Below are positions 51,301 through 63,726 of a stretch of 64,000 bases of DNA, piece by piece. Source of the stretch: Cymodocea nodosa (Eukaryota > Streptophyta > Magnoliopsida > Alismatales > Cymodoceaceae). The translations under genes were made by a program, and so were the position numbers. The stretch's first letter is position 1; each line of letters opens with the position of its first letter. Under the pieces are notes generated by a model. The model was not told where the DNA came from. It saw nothing but the letters and a program-made list of their open reading frames with translations, and did no database searches. The stretch covers positions 4,402,001-4,466,000 of the forward strand of contig JAZBRI010000004.1 of NCBI GenBank assembly GCA_036874045.1, written 5' to 3'.

Positions 51301-54300
51301 TGTATATATTTTTTGTTTGTGCATGCACTAAACTAATGTTCAGTTTTTGTTTTTATCCAGGCATGCCAGATGCTATCAGATGCTACTGGCTCAGTTCCTC
51401 ATATTTTCCTTATTACTGATGGTTCTGTTGAAGATGAGCGGAATATATGTTCTGCTATGTTAGCCAATCTGAGAAGCAAAGAACATATTGCCCCTCGGAT
51501 ATCAACATTTGGTTTAGGTAATCTTGGGCCTTTTTTTTTCTTGTTTTAGTTTGCCATCGAAGTTTAGCTTTCAGTTATTGTCTTGTCCTGGCTGAGGTCT
51601 GTGTGGCACAAAAAACAGATATCTTTTTTAATAAAAACCTTCTTTTTAAAATTTAATCTAGTTTTCGTACCTTCCAAAAGGTCAAGTGCATCTTTTCTAA
51701 ATAAGTTATATATGTGTTGTTTATTTTTTTCTGCTTGTTTTCTTCTTCTGTGTATATAGGGAGGAGTTGAGATGAGATCCGTCTCAATGAATGTTAGATA
51801 AATCACTAGAATAGAGCAGTGTTCAGATGCAAAGACCCAAACCATGGATGTTGATCTTAGATCTTCAAATCATATACCATAGAAGTGGTAAAATGGGTCA
51901 TGGCCTGCAAACCCAATCCATCAATTTGTTTAATAAATGGTTTAGGATTGGAATTTGACCTGTTTAACCCATTTATTAAATATGTTGAATTCAGTTCAAC
52001 ATATGTAATCTATTTACAACCCACAAACTTGTATATGTATATATATATATAATTTTTTTTATAGTATGTAATAGATTAAATGGGTTGTATAAGTTAAACA
52101 TGATAAATAGCTTAAATGGTTTAAACATATTGAATTATACATTTAACTTTATAAATGAATTGAATTTGGGTCAACCCGTTTATAAATGAGTTTGAATTCA
52201 GAATTAGATTTTTAACCCATTTATTAAATGGGTTGGGTTTGGATTGGACATAAACATGTTAGGTTGTAAATGGATTGAACTCAAACCTGACCTGTCGATC
52301 CATTTTGCCACCCCTTGTACCAGATTAAAAATTAAAATTCAACATTTCTTAGAGATGTCTAGCTTTACAATTGAAATGAATAGCATTGAACATTTTGTTA
52401 GCCAAGGAAAACAACTTTTATAATTCTATTTTGAGGAAAATAATTACTATTTTAGTTCATAAAAAGTATTGAATCATATTAAAAACTGTATATCTAACCC
52501 ATTGTAGTAACAAATAGTACTGAAATTCAAACATTTTTCTGTGTGATCCATACCTATACAGGGACTAAACACAAGCATCCCAAGATAGGAAGCATGTTAT
52601 AAAGGCATCATGCAAAGAGCAGATTAGTTTGGGCGGTCCTCTTGTTGGTTGTCCTCCATAACATGTTTCCCATCTTGTGATCTTTGACAATTACTATATT
52701 AGACATTGAAAATTTGTGTTCACAAGTGCACTTGTCTTTACAATATCTTGCTTAATAAAAATTAAAAACAAGGGCATTGTTTTAAGAATTGATTTCGAGG
52801 GAATGGTGATGGGTCTATCAGAGGTACCTATCTCTCTCTTTCCTTCCTTCAGTGCTATATTTTTTTTTTCAAGGAATGGTGCTGGATCTATCTTGAAGGG
52901 CTGTGAATGCAAAGTCTTTTTGAGAGTTATAGAATGCATTTATTATTCTTGATAATTAGCATAAGCCTTAATCTCGTCTTTTTTCTTATGATATGTCAGG
53001 TTTATTCTGCAATCATTATTTTCTCCGCATGTTGGCAACAATCTCTAGGGGGCAATATGACGTAGCATTTGATGCAGGTTAGTTAATTATTTTGCAAACC
53101 CGTTTCTGTCACATGAATGGGGAAAATATATTGTACTGCCTGAAGATGCCAATCCATCCATGAAACCACAGAAAGGCGGCATTACCAAATAATCAAATAA
53201 ATTTTATTATACAGTCTTAAGTTTGTTCTTTATCTGAACTTTGTATACTAACAAAAAAGCACTGCATGTTTTCAAAAATAAACTGGAAATTTAGAAAATG
53301 AATTTGAATATTTTAATAAAAAGTGACATAAGAAATATGGGATGGAAAATATTTGTAAGAAAATTTTTGGAGACTTCAATTAGATTGGTTATGAATGATG
53401 TTTTTATCCAAAAGTGAAAAAAAAAAACAGAGAGAACATGGGTGCACTGAAATGGGATTAGATTTTATATATGTTTTTTAGGAAGTGAGATTGAATGGGT
53501 AAGAAGAATGAAAATTGTTTCCTTTATGCTTAACATATGACAATGGCTTGCATGATGAGCATAGAATTCAATGACAAACCTCTTTTTGGCTGAGAACCCT
53601 TTCTTGGTTTAATAATACAGAAGATATGGAAATATTCTTTACATGCATATGAATATTGTGTTACTCAATTATCTTAAGCCTCCTGGTTGAGCAAGGAATT
53701 AAGAAGCCCATCTAAGCAGAAACATTCTGTATTGTGATATTATCTGAATGCATGTTTATTTTGAGAACATCTCTTTATTTAATGTGGCTAAGAGGCAATC
53801 CTTCAACACTCCAACTCATTTTTGAAGTTTGTGAATAGTTGGATTTGATAGAAAGTCCAAGACTATTTTTTTCATGTCTCTTCAATTCTACAATGAAAGA
53901 TTATTGATGGATAGAAGTAAATGGAAGGATTTATGATGCCAACTCCACATAATTGGAATGTAGGATTAAGATATTGAATTCTTCAATTCTGCACATGATT
54001 ATTGTTTGTTATATTTCTTGTTTTAGAAGGCATTTGGGCTCTGATTTCTCATTGTTCTCACCAGATTCTGTTGAAACTCGGATGCAAAGCTTGATTGATA
54101 GAGTTTTGTCTCCATTGCTTGTGGATATAAATATTGATATTTTTGATGATCGTAACATGCATGAGGTATAGACTCTCTAACAAACATCTTGTAGATACAT
54201 GTTTAAGAATTCATATTTGTTTTCTTATCATCATCACCTTTCATCTTCGTTTTCATGATTTGTTCTACCAAAAACCTTCAATTGGGGTCTTTAGGTTGAA

Positions 54301-57300
54301 ATTTAGCTGACCACATATAATGATAGACATCACAATGTATAAAGGACGTTTTATGTGTTGCTGTGGATAAAAACTCATTTAACCATGTATGTTTCTTGAC
54401 TATTTGCTCCACTAAGAGAAGTCAGGAGAAACTACTGTAGTATAGTGTGAGAATCCTTAAAAAGGAGTAAAAGAATGGGAAAAGCATGGTTGTTTTGAAA
54501 CTGTGTGATTATGTTACAATTTTGCATACACATTATAGTCATTATTTTTCCTATGGACACTTTTCATTTCTCACTTGTGAAGTTGCGATAATGCCTGTTC
54601 TATTTAAGTTATATTGATGAACACCATATTGTTGATTGTTAGAGGCCTTAGTCATAAGATTTCAAGATAAAATGTCATTGTGAATATCTAGAAGAAAAAA
54701 GATACCAGCTTTGAATTTTAATAGTGAAAAATGCTGTTTACTATATGCATATCAGCAATAGAAGTATGAAGTTTGAAAACATGACCTAAAGAAACTGTTA
54801 AATCTGATGTAACTATGCTTCACCTTTTCTGAAATATGTATCTTCAACTATGGTATTGAGCATGGATCACTTGCATAGCTTATCTATTACCTGTGGTTTG
54901 AAATTTTGTCATCATCCAAGTAATCGTCTTGGTAAATAATGACATCATGCCTTTTTTGTGGCATAGAATTTCAACTTTTCAAATGTTATTTCTCAATCAC
55001 AAATTCCTTTCTTTTAGTTTGGATCTAGCAAAAGAAGCAGTTGAACTTTATGATGTTATTTATCATCACCAAACACTGTTTAAGCCAGAAGGTTTTGAAT
55101 GTGTTATAAAATGTGAGGAAGCAGTCTTTTTTTGAGAAAAGAAAGTAATCTTTAATAAAAAATATATCATACCGTGGCAAATTTGTTATTTTCTTCATCT
55201 GACTAGGATGTTAACACTTAATATTTCTTACTAGGTTGTTTGCTAAATAAGGGACAAACCTGATGCATGAGAGTCCTAGTGTGGAGCCTAGGAGGATCAC
55301 TCAAACCTTACCTCCATAGAGATAAGAGATTTTTTTCAGGATTTGAACCCATGCGCTTCACTTGATAATGGAACAAGTTTACAGTTATGCCAAGATTCAA
55401 CCTCAATTATTAACCATACTTACATTTCCCAATTTGATCCCAATGCACTTGTTTCCATTATTTTCCATTTCATTTATGAATATTAACTATCTGAATATTC
55501 ATTTACATATGGATTTGATCCTACATGGTGGGATTAATGTATTGGTTGTTGAATATTTAGTTCTGAGCAGAAAAATTTTATTGTCTCCTCAATTTACTAG
55601 TAATAATTTTTCACATGTGTATATGTTCCATAACGTATTGAGACATTTGGTCAGAAAAAAGTCTAGGCTGTGTGCTTATCAATAAATCGATTTACTGGGT
55701 CACCCATTATCTTCTAAATATCATTTAAATTGACTTTTTGATCAGATTCAGTTGATAAGCTTGCTTTTCTCTTAGGTCTTCCCTTTCCCCATTCCAGATC
55801 TATTACACAACTGCCCACTGCTATTGTCGGGTAGATTTGAAGGTAGCTTTCCAGAGTCCATCAAAGCCACCGGTATTTTAGCAGACATGACCACTTTTAC
55901 GTTTGACATTAAAGCACAGAAAATAAAGGATATTCCACTGGACAAGGTAAGATTTCCTACGCTTGTTTTTTTTGTTCTTTTCACTGGATTTATCCTTTGC
56001 CACAAAAATGCTTTCTGGTGGATTCTTATTTAATTACTAATTCTGGATGTTCTCTTCAATAAATGAGAACCATTTATAAAAATTCATAATTATTCAGAAA
56101 ATGATAACTATGTATAAATTACTTTAAATTATTGAATCAGAATTTTCAAAAAAACAGATACGCTTCTTGTAACTAGATGAATATATGGCTTATTGTAAGG
56201 TGCTTGAAGCAAAAAAATTATGTCAGTGAAAATCATCCTAATTGTTCGTCAGAAAATTATACATTATATATAATTATAAAAATTGATGGTTTTAAATACA
56301 TTAGCATTTGATGTAAGTGTTCCAGAATTTTACATTATCTTTGATCAGAAACTTAACTATGCTATGCCATGCATAATCTCTCTTTAAAGGTCTTGGGCTT
56401 TTGTCACTCATACGGTGATCTGAGTTGATCATGTTATTCTTTTGCTTGGAGGTGTTACCTAAAAACTCCAAAATAAGTAGAAAAAATAAATGGATAAGTG
56501 ATTGCACATCATAAAGAGTTCAAACTAATTGCATCGAAATGTAATTGATAGTGAGGGTGATCAAAAAATGACAAATTGAGCTTTATAGGGATCTTTACTC
56601 TCTTTTGTAATTTTATGGATTACAAATATGATTGATTATCAATGTACGGACATCATTTCGGAAAAGAACTAGCAGTGTTTCGTGTAATGGAGAAAAAATA
56701 AGGGAAAATATGATATGGGTGTCCCAACCTTTACCTAATTCACTTCGTCATTGTGGATGGCACCTTTATAGTCTTTTGTTTGCCATTGAGCACTTTGATA
56801 TTATTGGTTTTCACCTGAAACCTGACATGAATGCCTTGAATGTCATGGTCATCATTGGGATGGTTTTCTAGGATGCCTTTGTAGGAGAATAGCTTTCAAC
56901 CTTGTGTTCTTCACCTTCCTTGTCACAACAGCACAGGCATGGATTAAGGGCTTGTGCAGCAAACTCCTATGATGGGTCCAAAAAAAGAAGGGTAAGAATT
57001 GCATAGTAGGGGATGAAAATAAAAAGAGAATAAATGTAAAAAGGAATAATGAAATAACACTAACCTAGGGATGTTTTCCCCTGTCTATGCATGCAATGCA
57101 AACTTAAAAAAAGTTGAATGAAAGTTCTAGTTTTATACAGAGGAAGGGGAAGAGAGGAGGACGAGCTTCTAGTTTTTGGATCAATCTAGTAGAACCATGA
57201 TGTGATTTTTGACACACCAAAGCATGGAAATGTGATGCAAATGTGATCAGGGACGTACAATATCAAAGGTAAGGTGGTAGTAGTAGGAGATGCTAGTGAT

Positions 57301-60300
57301 GATCCAAGATGTCCTAAGGGTCTCATTTATAAAGTGACTCAACCATGATAGGATGGCATATTACCTACCAATTTATAATAGGATGGTGGATGACTGACCA
57401 TCCTAACAATAGTGAGAGTATGGATGATGGCCTTGGTAAGGCATTTGTCCTGTTGATGATACATGCATAATGATGATGACAAAAACTCATTGCCAATGAA
57501 TTAGACATGGATGAAGACTACATGCAAGATGATCCTGAAGTCAATTGAGAGTTATTGATGCTTGACTTGCCAAAAGATGTTTGGCTAGATTGTGTAATCT
57601 ATGAGAATCATATGACAAGTGGAAAATTGAGATCAGTTTGTGTAATCTATGAGAATCAAACCTTGAGCAGGTCACTAAACCATTAGGCTGACACCTTCCC
57701 TTGCCCTTTGTACCTCGAGCACCAATGATATAGATTTAGTTGCCTTTGTATAGTGCTCCACCGTGACCTAATGTTCTATAAAGTGGACCTTTCTTAGCAA
57801 GCCACTAACCAAGAATTCATGAATTGCTGTTAAGGAAGCCTTTCTAATTAGCTAGCATCCTTTGTACAATGCCTATCACTGATGTTGGGAGATCCATGGC
57901 ATTAGCACTTCCCCAGGCACCAATGATATCGGTCTATTTGGACATTTGTCCAATGCTCTACCATGACCCAATGTGCTATAAAGTGGACCTTCATGGATGT
58001 AGTCACATGGGTAACTAAATTATGGATTTCAATGGAGTGCACCAACTCATTCCTACTTTGTGCACCTCCCTCACTAATGAAGAGAGGCAAGCAAGGGCTA
58101 GCTTGGAAATGATCCTTGTAAAGTATAAAGTGGCCTAGTGTGATCACACTGACACACTTGCTACAACTCATTCTTGACAAGAATTATATACTTCTGTTGA
58201 AGGTGCTCTAGATCTCTATTGACTAACCACAGTAGATTCTCATTAATCCTTTGCAAGAGGTGGCAGGTGACCTACTTAAACTAAGGGACTTGACGAGAGT
58301 GCTTAACATCCAATGAGGAGGTGGTAGCCACGCCCTTGGGAGTCCATTATTAGACTCTTTGATGAATCCATTATTTGGATGTCACTTTCAGCAACCTTTG
58401 AGCTTGAATTTTCTTTTGACGAATTCCCACTTTTGCTAGTTTCCATCTTTACATTCTTTGAAAAAGCATGACTGAGATCTTCACATTCCCTTTCACCTTT
58501 GATTGTTAATGGAAGTGATAATCAAAATCTCTCAACAGATGATCAGTAGCAGTGAATGATCACAAGAGCAACAATGCAACATATGTAACCCCCATCGATC
58601 CATAGGGATCGATCCTTATATAAAGGGCAAAGTGCATGCATTGAAGTGCCAGCCTGCCATACCATATTGTTTGGATATCATTACTAGTGGAAATTAAGGT
58701 GATAATCCATGCATCTCAAAACAAGAAGCATGTTTCAACAAATCCACTGTTTGATGCATGCAAAGATTTTTCTTAGATATTAGGGTCTACAATGATGTGG
58801 CAAGCAAGTTGGCATGTGGAATGATAAGCAACATTAGCATTTATTGTTAGGTCTCTACTGTTGTTCAAATTGATTGATAATAGAAGTAAGCAACTCTTGA
58901 TATAGATGTCCTAACCTATGACTGGTTCATCTTGTCATCGCCATGCTTTGGATGATAGGCCAACCCAAACCATTGTTGACCTGCCTTCCTAATGTTGATT
59001 GATTGACCGATGAATGTGTAATAGTTTGATTGAACAAGATGAGAAAGATCAACTCACCAAACAAGCGATCTATGGTAGATTTTCTATCCAATAGCAGCCA
59101 ATCACATGCTAGCTCTTGATTGGTCATCCTCCACCTATCTTCATTAGTCAGGAGGACAAGTATAAATACTACATCAATCCACTTTCAAGCTCCTCCAAAA
59201 CTTGATCTCTATGTTCCACTTACTCATTTGACCAAGCATCATCCAGCTTTTTCTCCTTTCCACATTGAAGGTTTGTTGATTATCTTTTACCAAGCATTGA
59301 TCATAACTGATTCGCCAATTATGAGTCATCACCACTAGACTTGAGAAAGGACATGAGAGACCAAAACAATTTTTCATTGAAGGGGTTGTTCTTTAATCCT
59401 TTTTCTCAATCATCTTCTCGTTTCCTTCTCTCTTCTCCATATTTTTCTTTTTATTGTTTCTTTTCAATCTTCTTTTTCCTTAATTATTCAGCATAATCCA
59501 TGCCGATCTTCTTTCTTTTAATCTGGAGAAAAAAAGGAAGAGAAAATAAAAGAATGTGAGGGGCAGAAACAAATTTTCTTCCAATGTGCTACTCATGTTT
59601 GAAACAAATTTCTGTCCTTTTCTCAATCTTCTCCTCTTTGTTCCCTTTTCTCTTTTTCATATATTTCCTTTGTTGTTTAGTTTCAATATTCTTCCCTTCA
59701 TTATCCAAGATACTTCTTCTACATTGGGACATGATGAAATTCCTCTTTATTGTTTATTTTCCTCTTCATGCTTTCAAGTTTCAACGTCAGTTGCCTTATC
59801 TTTAATTTTGTCTTTTGAATTTTATTTGTTTTCTAGTTAATTAATTTTGTAGAAGGCGGTCATTTGCTCATGCAAAATTCATCTTTCATACATGTACAAA
59901 ATCAAAAGTCAATGACAATTTTTGATACTTAAGATAATTTCTATTCATTTAATTATATGTTAATTCTCATGATTCATAAGCTTTCCTATAGGTTTTCATC
60001 CGGCAGCAAATTGACCTGCTGACTGCCCAGGCTTGGCTTTCCGATAGCAAGCATACGAGGAAAAAGGTTCCTTCAATGCCCTTTTTCTTTATATAATAGA
60101 TCTGGAATTTTTCTGCATTTCAATTTCCATTGAAGTTGGTGAATTTATTTAATAAAGTCAGAAAAACTATCGCAGTGATTGCCGGTATTTATTTAATTAC
60201 TGTTGAATGTGAACCATGCTTTCACGTAAAAAGAGACGTTCTAATCTTCAAAACTGCAGACATGTCAAAAATGAATCTGTGATGGATACTTGATGTGAAT

Positions 60301-61800
60301 GTCTTATGGTTTATGAAATCCTTTATATCTAATATAATTCCATTCATTGATCTAGTTTTTCTTTTTTAATATAATTCTTTAAGTGGATAGACAAAGAAAC
60401 ATAGAATAATAATGTGTTGAAATCTTGGCTATAAAACCTAAAAAAAAATTGACAATATATGATTGGAGTCTATCTAATGGAACGAGTCCAGTTGTTTCCA
60501 TTGGACCGTTCCTGCACTCTGCATGTGTGCCCTTTTTTATTTCTTGCAAGTTACTTTTTATGATAGGCAAATATTATGTCGAGTTGGTGTTTTTTGGATC
60601 TTTCTTATGCAATCAACAGTGATCCTACAGATTCATTTAGTGCAGCATAGGTTCAGTCAAGTTTTCAATGTTGGACTGCTCCAGTACTAGGGAAAAGTAT
60701 TTTCTTTGTTATTTCGTTGATTGACTTCTCTGTTGAAGGTTGCAATTTTAGGACACAAGGAAATGTCGATTGTAGAATCACTGGAACTTTTTTTCCTGGA
60801 AATTTCTCTTCTGTAGGTTACAGATTTAAGTAAACAATGGAACGTGTCATCCGAGTATTGCCATGTGATTCTGCATCAAAGAGAGGAATTGGACATTGCT
60901 CCAGAAAAGAAGGTACGCCTGGCTCTTAGGAATCACTTATCATCACGACATTATGAGTCAAGACGAAATATGTCAGAAACTTGCAAGTCTTCGTAATCAA
61001 TCTTCTCTCTAGAAGGTGGAATTACCTCCAATTAAAATGGACTGAAAAGGTCAAATGTTAAATATCCATTCATTAAACGGACAGAAATGGAATCATCTCC
61101 AATCAAAAAAATGGACAGACAAGTTAAAAATATTCATTTTAGGTTATTGCCCAAGAAATTCAATAAATAATAAACATATAACTAAATATAATTACTAAAA
61201 CTGCATTATGAAATATCAAAAATAAACATACAGCCAAAACTTTTATGCATTGTGAAAGAATACATCAAAATATCCCCCTGCTTTTCAAGCATGAAACGAG
61301 GGTGTCATGTTTGAAATATGTATAAAACAAAAATCCCCCCCCCCCCCCAAATCTTGTGAGGCGTAAATTGTTGAGTTGACGACCCTCACGTAGTTTGGAA
61401 ATTGGTATCAGTAGATTCTCCTGTATGTTGTTGTAATGTATTTTATGTCAAGATGAATAAAACTTTGCAACAGGGAAAGAAAACCAAGCTTTTGACGAAG
61501 CATTCGAGCTCCAAATCCAGAAATCTTACGGTTCTCGGCGGGGTGAACGTCGGTTTCGGCGACATCACTGCGACAGCTCAAAATTTTCCGACGGGGTTTG
61601 TTGACGTGAGGACATCTGAAGCCTCGAATGTGCTCCGGAAGGCCATAGGTTGCTGCAGTAACGTTGCAGATTGCTTGTGTTGTCTATGTTGCATAAGGAT
61701 GTGTTCTCGTATGAGCGATCGGTGCGTGATAGTAGCGACGCAAGCGTGTAGTGCCTTCGCTTGTTTAGCGTGCGTCGAATGCTGCTGTGACGGGGACTAA
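48350..61800 (+). CDS. VWA-domain protein, inter-alpha-trypsin-inhibitor heavy-chain-related, Cys-rich tail
   Basis: Uncharacterised plant family with a VIT-like N-terminal part and a von Willebrand A domain. Thirteen coding exons: 48350-48730, 48976-49125, 49228-49434, 49542-49631, 50080-50196, 50892-51161, 51361-51517, 53000-53077, 54065-54165, 55776-55946, 59992-60066, 60817-60912 and 61474-61800. The total is 2220 nt, giving 739 aa. Conserved N-terminal blocks include YDPGVVDNPDLPSYQPHVHG and CYLDTAIVTVRGSWRLHCVM. The VWA domain begins near residue 316. Its metal-binding MIDAS residues are present: DKSES (Asp326, Ser328, Ser330), Thr397 in GGGTN and Asp425 in LITDGS. The last 50 or so residues contain about 15 cysteines. 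ATG 48350 gives MDEFTQAVDDGL, matching homologues as I recall them; an in-frame ATG at 48218 would add 44 basic, Ser/Pro-rich residues. The gene resembles Arabidopsis At1g72500. Confidence 0.92.
50340..50510 (+). mobile_element. LINE reverse-transcriptase scrap in VWA-gene intron 5
   Basis: The plus strand reads NQVGFVKGQ(stop)VQNDFLVSMLSML and, shortly after, FCLKIGHRKDL. These resemble the LINE RT blocks Q-x-GFV-x-GR...N-x-L-x2-EL and the LKIDIEKAYDSV region, with 'GACCTATGATAGTGT' encoding YDSV in another frame. Stops and frameshifts are present. It is short, so support is moderate. Confidence 0.6.
51873..52323. mobile_element. hAT-like MITE in VWA-gene intron 7
   Basis: Non-coding element 51881-52315 (435 bp). 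Its left end AGAAGTGGTAAAATGGGTCA and the reverse complement of its right end (AGGGGTGGCAAAATGGATCG) form a terminal inverted repeat with 15 of 20 matches; AGGGGTGGCAAA is a typical plant hAT end. The flanking 8-mers TATACCAT (51873-51880) and TGTACCAG (52316-52323) match at 6 of 8 positions, consistent with an aged 8-bp target duplication. Internal sequence repeats AACCCATTTATTAAATGG in both orientations. A second copy lies in ESF1 intron 4. Confidence 0.7.
55947..59991. other. Intron 10 of the VWA gene, 4 kb, with repeats
   Basis: The longest intron of this gene. About 57720-57790 and 57918-57990 are two copies of a 71-73-bp unit: 'CACCAATGATAT', then 'TGCTCyACCrTGACCyAATG', then 'CTATAAAGTGGACCTT'. 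About 58594-58624 contains an inverted repeat ATCGATCC/GGATCGAT followed by TATATAAAGGG, resembling an LTR core promoter. 'GTATAAATACTACATC' near 59160 is another TATA-like site. This suggests an old insertion between about 56.9 and 59.9 kb, but no termini or coding domains were found. Confidence 0.45.
61335..61348 (+). repeat. Poly-C run of 14 in VWA-gene intron 12
   Basis: Fourteen C residues lie about 125 bp upstream of the last exon. Exact length is prone to sequencing error and may be polymorphic. Confidence 0.85.
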
Positions 61801-62181
61801 CAAGATATGTGGGTTATGTTCTTCATGGAGGAGCATCAAATGGTGTAATTCCCTTATGGCTTGCGATCCCATGTGGGTGGTGTAAGTTCGTTCGTGGAAA
61901 ATCATGTATTGTATGTTATACTGTATGCCTATGTATTCATTGACAATACTTTTTCAAAAAGACAGCGGTTGCCAATCCAATTCTTTCTCATCATCATTGG
62001 TGTGGGTTAGTTTTCTTTTCTTGTGTCAAATTTTATTAATGGATTTTGTTGCCAATATAATTCTTTCCCTCGCACACCATGTACGGGAAAAAAAAATTGA
62101 ATTTTAATAGAGGGAACACCGAACACATACCCCAAAATAAAAAATAATAAAATGCAGGTTAAATAAAGAGAAAGGAGGAGG
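61801..62181. other. 3' flank of the VWA gene up to tRNA-Lys
   Basis: Probable 3' UTR and terminator of the VWA gene. AT-rich, with no other gene seen. Confidence 0.5.
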
Positions 62182-62254
62182 CGCCCACCGTGGGGCTCGA
62201 ACCCACGACCACAAGGTTAAGAGCCTTGCGCTCTACCGACTGAGCTAGACGGGC
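62182..62254 (-). tRNA. trnK-CUU: tRNA-Lys(CUU)
   Basis: On the minus strand it starts GCCCGTCTAGCTCAGTCGG and ends with acceptor strand GGTGGGC plus discriminator G. The anticodon loop CTCTTAA gives CTT. The T arm contains GTTCGAGCC, and the D arm AGCTCAGTCGGTAGAGC. It is 73 nt, has no intron and no encoded CCA. All four arms pair. Confidence 0.96.
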
Positions 62255-63683
62255 TTCGTTGAGTAGGGGGTTTTATTATAATATATAAAAAAAATACGAC
62301 TTACACCATGCACCTTCCTCGCTGTTCCGGAACCCCACTTGTTGTTTGCCTGTGGTTTTTGTGAATCGTGCCGTTGGAGAGAGCACAACTCCAGTCTCCA
62401 GATCCAACACAGCTTAACCCAACTTCTTACACTGATCCTGCCGTGGAGATTGGAGCATGCAGGTGCGTGGATAAATTTCCAACGTACACGGAAACTGTAA
62501 AAAAAAGAAGAAATATAGAGCACTGTATAATTAATAAATAGAAGAGAAGGACGCAAACCGAAGAGATTGGTCAATAATTAAACCTCTTTCTTCCTTGAAT
62601 TCATCAGATCGCGTGGGTTGCTTTTCCGTGATCGCAATCAAAGATGGAGGAGGAGACGTACGTGATTATATTTATCCTTCTTCCTCTTTTTCCTTACGAT
62701 GGTATTAATCAATTGTTTTTTTGTTTGTTTTACATTAGTTGAACTCGTTAAGTTCCATGTATCCGTCCTGTTGCCGCATGGACGGTGCGATTACGATGAC
62801 CATTGTCAACTTCAACACGTTTACTTACGCCTCAATTCATTAATCTCTAAAATGTACGGTCGCGTCGCATCAATTTTTTTTCTTTCTTTTTAAGTATTAA
62901 TAATTTTACATCGATCTCTATGGTTGACTTCACGCTTCTTACGTTTTCCTGCAAATCGAAGTTGCAATGCTCTTAATTGCTTACATGAGATGCCGGTGCC
63001 CGTGAAATGGACCTCTCTGATCGAAATTATCGTGCCATTTGCTTGTCATTCCATTATTTGTTTTGTCATGCACTTAATCATATATCGCTTCTGAATTTTA
63101 CCTCTTATTTGCTTGCGACATTAGTAGTTTTATCTGGATATACGTACGTTCTCGTTGCCCATATGGAATTAAACGTTATTAATTGTCAATTACTCATAAC
63201 CTAAGCAGAAACATCGACCACAGGTATTTGTCAATCAGCCGCTGCATATGTCCACCAAAGATTTTCGCTTCATATATCAAATCACTACAAGGATAGAATG
63301 AACGCTGATCGTACACATCACTTACTTACATCCCATCTGCAAATTACGAACTGAAACTACGAAAACATGCTCTGATAGACTGTTTGATTCCAAATTACGT
63401 AGGGAATATATTGATTTGAAATTTACTCTTTATGCTACGCATATCATCAACGTTTATTGTGGTCAAGCTTTAATTGTATTCTCTGGAAAAATGTTAACTT
63501 CGAGCTTAATGTGGGGACTGTAGGACGATTGGAATTCTGTAATCCTTTAAAAATATGTAAGTGTGAGTAAACCCAAATGCTAGGAACAAACGGTACTGCT
63601 AGCTAACAACGATCGAGTAATTCGATATTTCCACTTGGTAACTAAATAACAAAGCAGTTGTGTTTGATATGGGTAACAAAATG

Positions 63684-63726
<43 letters not shown>

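Noticed and set aside
62644-62657. Candidate first exon MEEET before a GTACGT donor
   Set aside because: Too short to support, and no second exon is found before the window ends.
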